DNA of 64,000 bases from Chitinophaga fulva. GTDB lineage: Bacteria; Bacteroidota; Bacteroidia; Chitinophagales; Chitinophagaceae. Positions 24,636-33,386 of this stretch are shown piece after piece. Within the stretch, counting starts at the first letter, position 1. Each line of letters begins with the position of its first letter. The stretch spans positions 1,240,001-1,304,000 of the forward strand of contig NZ_JABBGC010000002.1 of assembly GCF_012927205.1 (NCBI RefSeq), read 5' to 3'. The position numbers were made by a program, and so were the translations under genes. The notes under the pieces are model-generated. The model worked only from the letters and a program-made list of their open reading frames with translations. It made no database searches and was not told the DNA's origin.

Positions 24636-25171
24636 CGTACTACAAAGTAAATATATTTCAGCTGTATCTAAACTTATCTGGTATTTAATCATTATTGTCT
24701 GAATGCGTACAAATATTGTCCCGCCGGATGTAACCTTGATAAAAACATGTATACTTGATCTGTAGACTGACTGTAGTTCCACCTCAGAGAGCAACAATGA
24801 TATATGACAGAACAATGGAACCAATGCCAGCGTAACCTATAAGTCATCAATCAAAATCCGTTATAAAATCAGCACCGTCCAGCTACCGCCAATAAACCTG
24901 CTATAGCTGGAAATAGAACACCCACGGGCCTTCTGACATCACGGCTGTAATTTTCCGTATAGGGATCACCGTTATTCCGTTACTATTTGTGATGGGACCG
25001 GCTCCTATATGCCTTTGGAGATCACCGTTATTCCATTACCATTAATGGAACAGGCTCCTGTATGTCTTCATATCAACCTTGACAAGAGCACCTTCAGCGG
25101 TGTTCCGGGGATGTTATGCCCATAAGAAAATCCGTAACAGCACTGTATTTCCGAACAAATCCTCATAGCTC
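24636..25171. repeat. Non-coding 536-bp leader region of the SusC gene with a direct repeat
   Basis: No gene is supported. Two imperfect copies of a 45-48 bp block beginning GATCACCGTTATTCC lie at 24964-25011 and 25020-25064 (period 56 bp), each ending GGCTCCT-TATG. The repeat lies about 110-210 bp before the SusC start and might be part of a long 5' leader or a regulator site. No clear TAnnTTTG box was found. Confidence 0.5.
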
Positions 25172-28100
25172 ATGAAAAAAAAATGTCTACTCGTGCTGGC
25201 TTTCCTGGTGTGTCTGTGCACTGGGGCCATTGCTCAAACCAAAAATGTATCCGGGACCGTCAGGGATGCAGATGACGGTCATCCCCTATCCGGTGTGTCT
25301 GTCCGCCAAACGGGCGGCGCCAAAGCCGTTCCTACGGACCAGCAAGGACGTTTTACCATTACCGTTACTGCCGGCGCACTGCTGGAATTTTATGCCATCG
25401 GCTACGAGCCACAACAAATAAGGGCCGGAGCACAGGACAGTCTCATCGTCAGGCTGAAAAGCAAAGACAAACAACTGGGCGAAGTGGTGATCACAGCTTA
25501 TGGCAATACCCGCAAACAGGCCTTCACCGGCACCGCTGCCGTGATCAGCAACGAGAAATTCAAAGACCTGCAGGTATCTACCGTCACCGGGGTATTGCAG
25601 GGCAATGCCAGCGGCGTACTGGCCATCACCTCCAGCGGTCAGCCTGGCGAAAACCCCACTATCCGTATTCGTGGCATCGGCTCCTTCAACGCCAGCAACG
25701 ACCCACTGATACTGCTGGACGGGACACCGTACAGCGGCAGCATTAACAGTATCAATCCCGGTGACGTAGAGAGCATCACAGTTCTCAAAGATGCATCTTC
25801 TACTTCCATCTATGGTTCCCGTGCCGCCAACGGTATCATTCAGATCACCACCAAACGCGGCAAAGGCAAGAGCCATTTTGAATTTTCCGGTCTGACCGGT
25901 TTCTCCCGCAGGGCCGTCAAAGAGTATTCCACCCTCAATGCCACCCAATACTATGAAATGGCCTGGGAAGCGCTGCGTAACGATGCCCGTGATAATCCGG
26001 CCCTGCTGACACAGTTCAACGTGCCTACGCCCGAAGCTTATGCCAGCAAACAGGTAGCACCGCGTCTCGTGTACAATCCGTTTAACGTAGCACAGCCCGT
26101 CGGCGAAAACGGCAAGATAGACCCTAACGCAAAAATGTTGTGGAACGACAACTGGATGGATGAGATGACCCGTACCGGTATCCGGCACGATCTCAATATG
26201 AACGTATCCGGCAGCGATGCCGCCAATACCATCCGCTACTATCTCTCCGGTGGTTATATCCAGGACCAGGGCCTTCAGAAAGAATCTGAATTCAAACGTT
26301 ACTCCGGACGGGCCAAAATAGACGCCACCCCCGTGAAATGGTTGCAGGTGGGCGTTAACAGCAGTCTCGCCTATTCCTACCAGAACTACCCCTACCAGGG
26401 TAACGCCGCCGCCTCCAACGGCATCGGTTTTGCCCGGACCATAGCGCCTATTCACCCTATATACCTGCGTGACTGGAAGACCGGCGATTTCCTGCTGGAC
26501 GGCTCCGGCAACAAAGTATTCGACTTCGGTAACAATACCACCGTATTGGGCGTACAACGGCCTGCAGCCCAGAACCGCCTCTTTAACCAGGGACAAAACC
26601 CTTCCGCTACCACCAGCATCAACCCCATTACCAACGAGCGGTTGACAGCTAACGGTAACGCCTATGTTGGCGTAGATCTTTTCAAAGGGCTCAGCTTCAA
26701 ATCGCAATATTCCATCGACTACAACCAGATCGACAACAATACTTTCTGGAATCCATTCTACGGCGATGGCACCACCAGCGGTGGTTTAAGCTTCCGTTCC
26801 ATTACCTTGCTATATGCGCAGAACTTCAGCAATGCATTTACCTATGACAATACCTTTGGTCAGCATCATGTGAACGTGGTAGCCGGTATGGAAGCCTTCC
26901 GGCGGGTGAGTGAAATCACCACTACCCAGCGTACCGGCTTCACCTATGCGAAGCCCACGCAACCCAGTTATGGCACCACGTCCACCGCAGAAGGCTACAA
27001 GGAAACATTCCGGTTGCAAAGCTATTTCGCCCGCGCCGCCTATGATCTTTCCGACAAATACCATTTGAGCCTGTCCATCCGGACAGACGGCGCCACCCGC
27101 TTTGCAAAAGACGTACGTTGGGGCGTGTTCTATGCAGCAGGCGCATCCTGGAACCTGGACAAAGAACAGTTTATGGAAAATGTAGACTTTCTCAGTCAGC
27201 TGAAACTCAAAGCCAGCTATGGTACCAGTGGTAACCAGGCGCTGCCCGGCAGTTTCCCGTACCTGGGCACTTATTCCGCCGGCGCCAATGTGGGGTCCAC
27301 ACCTGGTTCTATCATCAATACCGTCGCTAATACGTCACTCAGCTGGGAGACGCAGAAGCAGCTGGACCTTGGCGTGGAATTCGGCGTGCTGAAAGACCGC
27401 ATCACCGGTTCATTTGTATACTTCGACAGAAGATCCGCCCACCTGCTGTTTAACAGGCCGTTGCCCAATTCCACCGGTATCAACTTCATCGCTGACAATG
27501 TGGGCGGTGTTAAAAACGCCGGATTCGAAATAGAACTCAACACCCTCAACCTCCGTACATCAAAACTGGAATGGCGTACATCCGTTAACGTGACCAAACT
27601 GAAAAATGTGATCACGGAAGTTGCGCCCGGCACCAACCAGGTCCTCGGTGGCAGCTGGTATGAATGGTTCATTCCCCAATATGCCGGTGTAGACCCCACC
27701 GATGGCAAACCCATGTGGTATAAAGATGACGCTGCCAATGCCGGCAATAAAGTCACCACAAAAAAATACAGTGAAGCCACCCGCTATCACCTGGGCAACA
27801 AATTATCCGACTATACCGGTGGTATCACCAACACCATCCGCTACCGTAATTTCGACTTCACGGTGCTGGCCTCCTTTGCCATTGGCGGCAAGTACTATGA
27901 CGCCGACTATGCCGCGCTGCGCAACGGAATGGTCAACTTCGGCAATAACGCCAGCATGGACGTATACAAAAGATGGCAGAGTCCCGAAAACCCTGGTGAT
28001 GGCCTTACGCCCAAACTGAGCACCACCGCCGACAATAGCGCCGCCAGCTCCAGCCGTTTCCTGTATGACCTGAGCTATATGCGTATCCGTAACATTACAC

Positions 28101-28300
28101 TGGGGTACCGTTTCCCCGAAGGACTGCTGAAACGTGCCCATATCAGCAACGCCCGTGTATTTGCCGATCTGCAGAATGCCTTCACTGTCTTTGGCGGACC
28201 TAAAGGCGCAGATCCCGAAGCCGGCGTTGATGCCACCACCAGTGGTAACAACACCACGACCAACAAAATATTCTCCATCGGTATCAACGTAGGGCTTTAA
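25172..28300 (+). CDS. SusC/RagA-family TonB-linked outer-membrane importer
   Basis: A 1042-residue protein. The signal peptide (residues 1-22, ending AIAQ) is followed by a carboxypeptidase-regulatory-like domain (VSGTVRDADDGHPLSGVSV). Next are the SusC plug motif (NPTIRIRGIGSFNASNDPLI, LLDGTPYSG, VESITVLKDASSTSIYGSRA, NGIIQITTKRGK) and a 22-strand-type barrel ending IFSIGINVGL. No STN domain is present, so it is not of the FecIR-signalled type. It pairs with the SusD gene 11 bp downstream to bind and import oligosaccharides. Nearby GH9-deacetylase and NagA genes suggest amino-sugar oligomers. Confidence 0.95.
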   Translation: MKKKCLLVLAFLVCLCTGAIAQTKNVSGTVRDADDGHPLSGVSVRQTGGAKAVPTDQQGRFTITVTAGALLEFYAIGYEPQQIRAGAQDSLIVRLKSKDKQLGEVVITAYGNTRKQAFTGTAAVISNEKFKDLQVSTVTGVLQGNASGVLAITSSGQPGENPTIRIRGIGSFNASNDPLILLDGTPYSGSINSINPGDVESITVLKDASSTSIYGSRAANGIIQITTKRGKGKSHFEFSGLTGFSRRAVKEYSTLNATQYYEMAWEALRNDARDNPALLTQFNVPTPEAYASKQVAPRLVYNPFNVAQPVGENGKIDPNAKMLWNDNWMDEMTRTGIRHDLNMNVSGSDAANTIRYYLSGGYIQDQGLQKESEFKRYSGRAKIDATPVKWLQVGVNSSLAYSYQNYPYQGNAAASNGIGFARTIAPIHPIYLRDWKTGDFLLDGSGNKVFDFGNNTTVLGVQRPAAQNRLFNQGQNPSATTSINPITNERLTANGNAYVGVDLFKGLSFKSQYSIDYNQIDNNTFWNPFYGDGTTSGGLSFRSITLLYAQNFSNAFTYDNTFGQHHVNVVAGMEAFRRVSEITTTQRTGFTYAKPTQPSYGTTSTAEGYKETFRLQSYFARAAYDLSDKYHLSLSIRTDGATRFAKDVRWGVFYAAGASWNLDKEQFMENVDFLSQLKLKASYGTSGNQALPGSFPYLGTYSAGANVGSTPGSIINTVANTSLSWETQKQLDLGVEFGVLKDRITGSFVYFDRRSAHLLFNRPLPNSTGINFIADNVGGVKNAGFEIELNTLNLRTSKLEWRTSVNVTKLKNVITEVAPGTNQVLGGSWYEWFIPQYAGVDPTDGKPMWYKDDAANAGNKVTTKKYSEATRYHLGNKLSDYTGGITNTIRYRNFDFTVLASFAIGGKYYDADYAALRNGMVNFGNNASMDVYKRWQSPENPGDGLTPKLSTTADNSAASSSRFLYDLSYMRIRNITLGYRFPEGLLKRAHISNARVFADLQNAFTVFGGPKGADPEAGVDATTSGNNTTTNKIFSIGINVGL

Positions 28301-28311
28301 AACTAAAAATC

Positions 28312-29823
28312 ATGATGATGAAACTATCCCGCACTATCATAGCCGCCACAGTTCTCTCGCTGCTGGTACTTTCCGCCTGTAAGAAAGAATTTCTCAATGC
28401 ACCATCTCCCGAAGACGGGAACCTGACAGACAACATTATTTTCTCCAATAAAGCCGGCGCAGAAAGCGCCATGACCGGCATATACTGGATATTCCGTTCC
28501 GAAAACTACAACGGCTACGGCGGCGACCCTAACAACAGCGGTAACCTCACCTGCCGGGGCTTACAGACCACCATGTTTTTCTACGAAGTAAGAGGCAACG
28601 ATGTCTTTGAAGGATTACGCACCTGGTGGCGCTGGGAAACCGCCTGGGAAGAAAATGCCTCCGGCCGTATACAAACAGGCAGCCGTACCCGGCAGATCTG
28701 GGACATGTTTTACAAAGCTATCAACAACGCCAATGCCATCATCAAATATACACCCGGCATCACCGGCGCTTCCGACGCAGAAAAAGCAGCACTGATTGCC
28801 GAGGCCAAAGCCATCCGCGCTTACTCCTATTTCTGGCTGGCCAGGTCCTATCAATATACCTACGCCAAAAATCCCAATGCCAGTGGCGTGCCATTGTATA
28901 CCGAGCCTGCTTCCAAGGACAGCAAAGGTAATCCGCGTGCACCGCTGAAAGAAGTATATAAGCTGATCCTGTCTGACCTGGAAGAAGCCACCACCAAACT
29001 GACCGACGACAGGAACGAGAAGTTCCGCATCAACCGCAATGTGGCACAGGGCATCCTGGCAGAAGTATACCAGGAACTGGCCATGTCTGACCCTGCCCTG
29101 TGGCAGAAAGCCATCGACAATGCCAAAGCCGCCCGCGACGGTTTTCCGCTGATGAGCAACACCAGCTATGGTGGCGGATTCAATGATCTCAGCAACCAGG
29201 AATGGATGTGGGGTTTTCCCGTACCGGAAGACCAAAGTCTCACCTACTATTCCCAGTTCAGTTTTATGGATGTCAACAGCGGCTACTACCGCAACATTTT
29301 TTTCAACAATGATTTTGTGAACACCTACAGCGTAAGCGATACCCGCCGGGCGTTGTTCATTGACAACGGTAATAATCCTGCTGCACCTGCACGTAAATGG
29401 AGCAGCCGCAAATACAGATCAAGGCTGGCCACTTCCATCACCGGCGATATTCTCGTGATGCGTGCCGCAGAAATGTACTTTATAGAAGCGGAAGGGCTGG
29501 CCCAGCAAGACAAGCTCCAGGAAGCTATTGATGTGTTGTTCGCTGTTCAGGGACTGCGTGATCCCGCTGCTGTAAAACCGCCCGCCTCCATCGGCAAAGA
29601 CGCGTTGATCAGTATGATACTGCTGGAACGCCGCAAAGAAATGTATGGAGAAGCAGGCGTGTATTACTTTGACCTGAAGCGTTATCAGCGCGACCTTGTC
29701 CGCACCGGCAATCACCCCTACCTGCTGAATATTCCAGCCACCGATCCCCGCTGGCTGATACAGATACCGATTTCTGAGGTTGATGCCAACGATAAAATCA
29801 ATCCGGAAGATCAAAATCCGTGA
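28312..29823 (+). CDS. SusD/RagB-family surface glycan-binding lipoprotein
   Basis: A 503-residue lipoprotein with lipobox Cys23 (LLVLSAC) followed by KKEFLNAPSPE, a common SusD mature start. The TPR-like helical scaffold includes AKAIRAYSYFWLARSYQ. The C-terminal family signature is LLERRKEMYGEAGVYYFDLKRY and the end is IPISEVDANDKINPEDQNP. It acts as the lid on the SusC barrel. Three ATG codons in a row (28312, 28315, 28318) make the exact start uncertain by two residues. Confidence 0.95.
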   Translation: MMMKLSRTIIAATVLSLLVLSACKKEFLNAPSPEDGNLTDNIIFSNKAGAESAMTGIYWIFRSENYNGYGGDPNNSGNLTCRGLQTTMFFYEVRGNDVFEGLRTWWRWETAWEENASGRIQTGSRTRQIWDMFYKAINNANAIIKYTPGITGASDAEKAALIAEAKAIRAYSYFWLARSYQYTYAKNPNASGVPLYTEPASKDSKGNPRAPLKEVYKLILSDLEEATTKLTDDRNEKFRINRNVAQGILAEVYQELAMSDPALWQKAIDNAKAARDGFPLMSNTSYGGGFNDLSNQEWMWGFPVPEDQSLTYYSQFSFMDVNSGYYRNIFFNNDFVNTYSVSDTRRALFIDNGNNPAAPARKWSSRKYRSRLATSITGDILVMRAAEMYFIEAEGLAQQDKLQEAIDVLFAVQGLRDPAAVKPPASIGKDALISMILLERRKEMYGEAGVYYFDLKRYQRDLVRTGNHPYLLNIPATDPRWLIQIPISEVDANDKINPEDQNP

Positions 29824-29837
29824 TCCATGAGCCCAAC

Positions 29838-29869
29838 AACCGGTTGGCAGCTGTTGCTGCCGGCCGGTT
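29838..29869 (+). terminator. Hairpin after SusD gene
   Basis: AACCGGTTGGCAGC / GCTGCCGGCCGGTT makes a 14-bp RNA stem (two G-T pairs) with a TGTT loop, 15 bp after the SusD stop. The sequence after it is only mildly T-rich, so it may act as an mRNA 3' stabiliser rather than an efficient terminator. The rest of the gap to 30144 is AT-rich and holds nothing I can name. Confidence 0.5.
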
Positions 29870-30144
29870 ACTATTTAACCCTGGACAAAAAAACTGTCAT
29901 CACTCAGCAAAAAAATTTCGCACCGGCTTCGTGTATCAAACATCATAATTAATTAAACCCATTCAAAAGCGTTCACTATCCTTCAAAACAGCCTCTCCAT
30001 TAATGATAAAAACGCTGTCCTGATAATAATTATACTTGCTCTCAAAACCGCTGTAAATCGTTATTATAATCTACCTTCCAACAGCATATTTTACATATAA
30101 ACATCATCCGGTCATATTCATTTTCTTCGCAGAAAAATTCAGGT

Positions 30145-30810
30145 ATGACAGACCTCTTGCACATAGATGACATGGATACAGAAACCTGTATGGCATCCTT
30201 CCGGAACATCGCGGGAATGCTGATGAATAATCATTTGTTACGGGTCGGAGAAAACTTTTACCGGGTTGTGGATTGTGAGTTTTATTACTGCAGTGATACT
30301 CATAACGATCCGTATGCCTACGCACATGAGCATCCCCGCAGCAGTAACGGAGAGTGGTATTTTCATGGTTCAGGGATGGACATCACGCTGGCGACGGAGC
30401 AATCTTTTGGTGGTATCCTCATCCGCGGCATCGCGCCGGTGGCTGATACCCGGCACCTTCCATCCCGTGCCGGCGCCATAGCAGGCCCCTTAAAAGTTTG
30501 CACGGAGATATTCAAACAATTTGGCAGCATCATGCGGGAGGAGCCGTTGCATTTCGGGCTGGTGGACATCTCTACTATTCCTGCGTACAACAATATCGGT
30601 GATGTACGTGTGTTTGCCGTACCCCGTGCCGGGCTTAACCTGGCCAAAGATCCGGAAGAAATTTTCTATGGAAGACCCTACCGTTTCGTCAGTTTTCTTT
30701 ATCTGCCGCATAAGGACAGCGAAAAAGCGCGCAGATATTTGCTTCATCATCCCGAAGATCCTCTTTCGCCGATAGAGTACGATGCTTACAGCAGTGGCAG
30801 GAACTGGTGA
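30145..30810 (+). CDS. Unknown protein with distant resemblance to alkyladenine DNA glycosylase
   Basis: A 221-residue protein without signal peptide. Its layout parallels 3-methyladenine (AAG/MPG) glycosylases. FYRVVDCEFYY is comparable to the IVETEAY motif bearing the catalytic Glu, with a His-rich DPYAYAHEHPR next. WYFHGSGMDITL is comparable to YVYxxYGMxxCLN, GGILIRGIAPV to AVLIRALEP, and finally AGLNLAKDPEEIFYGRPYRFVSF to PRIGI...PWRFY. The intercalating Tyr and the RIGI stretch are not conserved, so DNA-repair activity is uncertain. It lies between SusD and the GH9 gene but need not belong to the polysaccharide locus. Confidence 0.5.
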   Translation: MTDLLHIDDMDTETCMASFRNIAGMLMNNHLLRVGENFYRVVDCEFYYCSDTHNDPYAYAHEHPRSSNGEWYFHGSGMDITLATEQSFGGILIRGIAPVADTRHLPSRAGAIAGPLKVCTEIFKQFGSIMREEPLHFGLVDISTIPAYNNIGDVRVFAVPRAGLNLAKDPEEIFYGRPYRFVSFLYLPHKDSEKARRYLLHHPEDPLSPIEYDAYSSGRNW

Positions 30811-30819
30811 TACGAAAAA

Positions 30820-30839
30820 CCCCGGACTTTCGTCCGGGG
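30820..30839. terminator. Bidirectional terminator between convergent genes
   Basis: CCCCGGAC-TTTC-GTCCGGGG is a perfect 8-bp stem with A-rich sequence before and CCTTTATT after. It lies between the unknown plus-strand gene ending at 30810 and the GH9 gene ending at 30846, so it can serve both. Confidence 0.8.
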
Positions 30840-30845
30840 CCTTTA

Positions 30846-33359
30846 TTAATGCAGTAACTGCCCAAGCTGAACAAACCGGTAACCTTTCTTTTTCAGGTCC
30901 GTGATCAGTTCATTCAGGCGGTTATAAAATTTATCTGTGCGGGCAGGATCAGTGCCGATGTGCAGCAGGAGCATAAATCCGTTCAGTCCTGCCGGTTGGG
31001 TATCGGCGTATTGCAGAATGGATTGATAGATCTCTTCTGAAGAGCGGTATCCTTTCATAGCCGGTGTGGTATAGTCCGCGTTGGAACGTGTGCCGGGCGT
31101 GAAATTCACCAGTTGCAGCCCTGCCGCACGGGTCCATTGCGCGATGGTATCGTTGTACCATTCATAGGGTGGCAAAAAATAATGCGCCGCGTTTTTGGGG
31201 ATGCCCAGCGCCTGCATCTTGCGGTAGTTGGCGGCGAGGTCTTTTTCAAAAGCAGCATGCGTGATCAAAAGACTGTCGCGTTTTTGCCAATCACAATACA
31301 GCGGATGCTGATCGGAATGAGGCCCGAGGTAGTGGCCGTCCGCTTTGAGTTGCTTTACCAGCGGCTGAAAGGCTGGATTGCCATAGAACTTCCCTGTCAG
31401 GAAAAAGGCAGCGGGTACTTTTTGTTGTTTTAGTATGCCGCGTATCACCTGACCACCATCTGCAAATTCATCACCGGTGAAGACGAGCGTCAGCGTTTTA
31501 CGGCTGGTATCGCCCCGGATGATGGCGCCTGCAGCATACGTGTGTACGGAACCGTTAGCCGGCGCAGCGGCGCCATGGTTACGGCCTTCCTGGTCCATGG
31601 CTGCCAATAGGTATATCAGCGAAGCAGTACCGTCCATCGTAGGCTCGTTGGTGCTGTAGTCGCCGAAATCATCGTGGTATACGGCGAGATCACTTTGAAA
31701 CTCCGCATAGACGTCTGGTTTAGACAGTTTGATACCGATCAGGTTTTTGTAGATGTTGGTATATACCGGACCGTCTACCAGCGCACCATCTACCGGGTAA
31801 TGCCCGAGATGGGTGAAAGCAGAGTGAGGATCTTCCGGCGTGTCGCCATGAGCGGGCAGTCCGTACACCATACTGGTGCCCCATGGATTGCAGCCAAAGA
31901 GCCAGTCGAAGTTGGCCTGTTCCAGCGCCGCATAGGTATTGCTGCCGGTCAACTGCCGGTACCAGTAGCACTGAATAGCGAAAGCAGTGGTGAGGTTGTT
32001 GCTGCACCATATAAAAGGAATATAACGATAGAATGCATTGTTCTTAGCCTGTTGCCATACTTTGTCAATGCCGGTTTGATAATAACCGGTGATGGTTTGC
32101 CGGGAGGCGCCTTTCAATTGCCGGGCCAGTTCATAGTGTCCGAGGTTGATGAAGGGATACCATTGATAGTGATGGGCCGTGTCTTTTCCCAGCCAGGGCG
32201 TTACTTTTTCCTGGCCCGCATAATCCAGTGCCTGTTGGCGGTAGGCCTCTTTTCCGTTTAGCCGGTACAGTGAGGCAGCAGCCAGTTCCATATCATCCAC
32301 CCAGTTGTCTTCCGCATAAATATAGGGCGACAATACGGAGGCCGTCTGGCATACGCCCGGTTGTTTACGGCCCATATCATAAGCAGTGAGTGCTTTTTGC
32401 CGGAGGGTACCGGCATAGGCAGCGTCTTTATCTTTCAGCAGGTCGTATCCCAATGCGAAAGCGCTGGAGAACTTACCGGCCGTGGAGGCCACGCCGGTGG
32501 TCTGGTTCATGAACTTGCCCCGTACCTGTGGCTGGCCGGAGCAAAAATATACCGGACGTTCAAATCCTCTTCCGTAGAAAGGGTCTTCTTTGGGGAGGCG
32601 CATGCCGTGGTGGTCGCGGTCATCTGCGATCTGGTTGAACATCCAGTTATCGCGGGGATGCATTTTCAGCAGCCAGTCAAGCCCCCAGCGTGCCTCGTCG
32701 AGGATGTCGGGCACATGGTTGCCGCCTTCCAGTCCGTTGGCCGCATAACGGTCACCGAATACCTGCGGAAAATCACGATAGGCTGCCAGCAGGTGGTAGG
32801 TAGCATTGGCCGATGTAGTGGAATACTGGAGGTAGTCGCTGGCATCATGCCAGCCGCCGGCCACGTCCAGGTGGGTACTGTCCGGCATGGGGCCGTACAA
32901 CGTATAGCCGTCATGGGTATGACAGGAATCTTTCAGGAAAGGATTAAAGAGCGACCGCTGCTGCCGCATGTACCGCAGCGTAAAATCGGCGGCACCGGCG
33001 TACACGTCGGTGGCTATACGAAAGTAAGGGGATTTCACCTCCCCGGCCTTCAGGTAAAACGTGCCTGTTTGTTTCCAGCTGCTGAAATCCAGTCGCGCCG
33101 TTTCATTAAAAGGGCCGTAGCGGCCGAAGGGCTTGCCGGTACTGGCCGTAAAAACAGCTTTACCGCTGGCGGAGTCCACCAGCTGGAAATTAGCCGGCAC
33201 CGTGCTGCCCTTACTCGCCCATACCGCCACTTTAACACCCTGGGGCAGATATCCGAGCTGATTAATCCGTATCCAGGATTCCGTGGCCCCCATGGCGGTA
33301 GATACACGGAGGCTGGTCAGCCACAAAGTGACTATTATCGTCAGACAGTTTTTTTTCAT
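30846..33359 (-). CDS. GH9 glycoside hydrolase fused to a polysaccharide deacetylase
   Basis: An 837-residue secreted enzyme with a signal peptide at about residues 1-24 and a CelD-type Ig-like domain at about 27-118. The GH9 (alpha/alpha)6 barrel covers about 122-585, with catalytic Asp pair GGWHDASDY (Asp172, Asp175), FGCNPWGTSMVYG and general acid Glu572 in STNEPTMDG. A C-terminal NodB-like deacetylase follows (about 620-837) with FTGDEF (Asp630/Glu631), HSDQH (His681/His685) and FLPPYEWYND. GH9 includes endoglucanases and exo-beta-glucosaminidases. The joined deacetylase and the upstream nagA favour chitin or chitosan oligosaccharides. It is second in the nagA operon, 27 bp apart. Confidence 0.9.
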   Translation of the reverse strand: MKKNCLTIIVTLWLTSLRVSTAMGATESWIRINQLGYLPQGVKVAVWASKGSTVPANFQLVDSASGKAVFTASTGKPFGRYGPFNETARLDFSSWKQTGTFYLKAGEVKSPYFRIATDVYAGAADFTLRYMRQQRSLFNPFLKDSCHTHDGYTLYGPMPDSTHLDVAGGWHDASDYLQYSTTSANATYHLLAAYRDFPQVFGDRYAANGLEGGNHVPDILDEARWGLDWLLKMHPRDNWMFNQIADDRDHHGMRLPKEDPFYGRGFERPVYFCSGQPQVRGKFMNQTTGVASTAGKFSSAFALGYDLLKDKDAAYAGTLRQKALTAYDMGRKQPGVCQTASVLSPYIYAEDNWVDDMELAAASLYRLNGKEAYRQQALDYAGQEKVTPWLGKDTAHHYQWYPFINLGHYELARQLKGASRQTITGYYQTGIDKVWQQAKNNAFYRYIPFIWCSNNLTTAFAIQCYWYRQLTGSNTYAALEQANFDWLFGCNPWGTSMVYGLPAHGDTPEDPHSAFTHLGHYPVDGALVDGPVYTNIYKNLIGIKLSKPDVYAEFQSDLAVYHDDFGDYSTNEPTMDGTASLIYLLAAMDQEGRNHGAAAPANGSVHTYAAGAIIRGDTSRKTLTLVFTGDEFADGGQVIRGILKQQKVPAAFFLTGKFYGNPAFQPLVKQLKADGHYLGPHSDQHPLYCDWQKRDSLLITHAAFEKDLAANYRKMQALGIPKNAAHYFLPPYEWYNDTIAQWTRAAGLQLVNFTPGTRSNADYTTPAMKGYRSSEEIYQSILQYADTQPAGLNGFMLLLHIGTDPARTDKFYNRLNELITDLKKKGYRFVQLGQLLH

Positions 33360-33386
33360 CTTCCTGTATTAACATTTTCCCACGGC

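Noticed and set aside
24964..25064. CRISPR array
   Set aside because: Only two imperfect copies with an 8-bp gap, and no cas genes in the window.
25286..26707. 473-codon minus-strand open frame
   Set aside because: Antisense to the SusC gene; composition is Gly/Val-rich and shows no family features.
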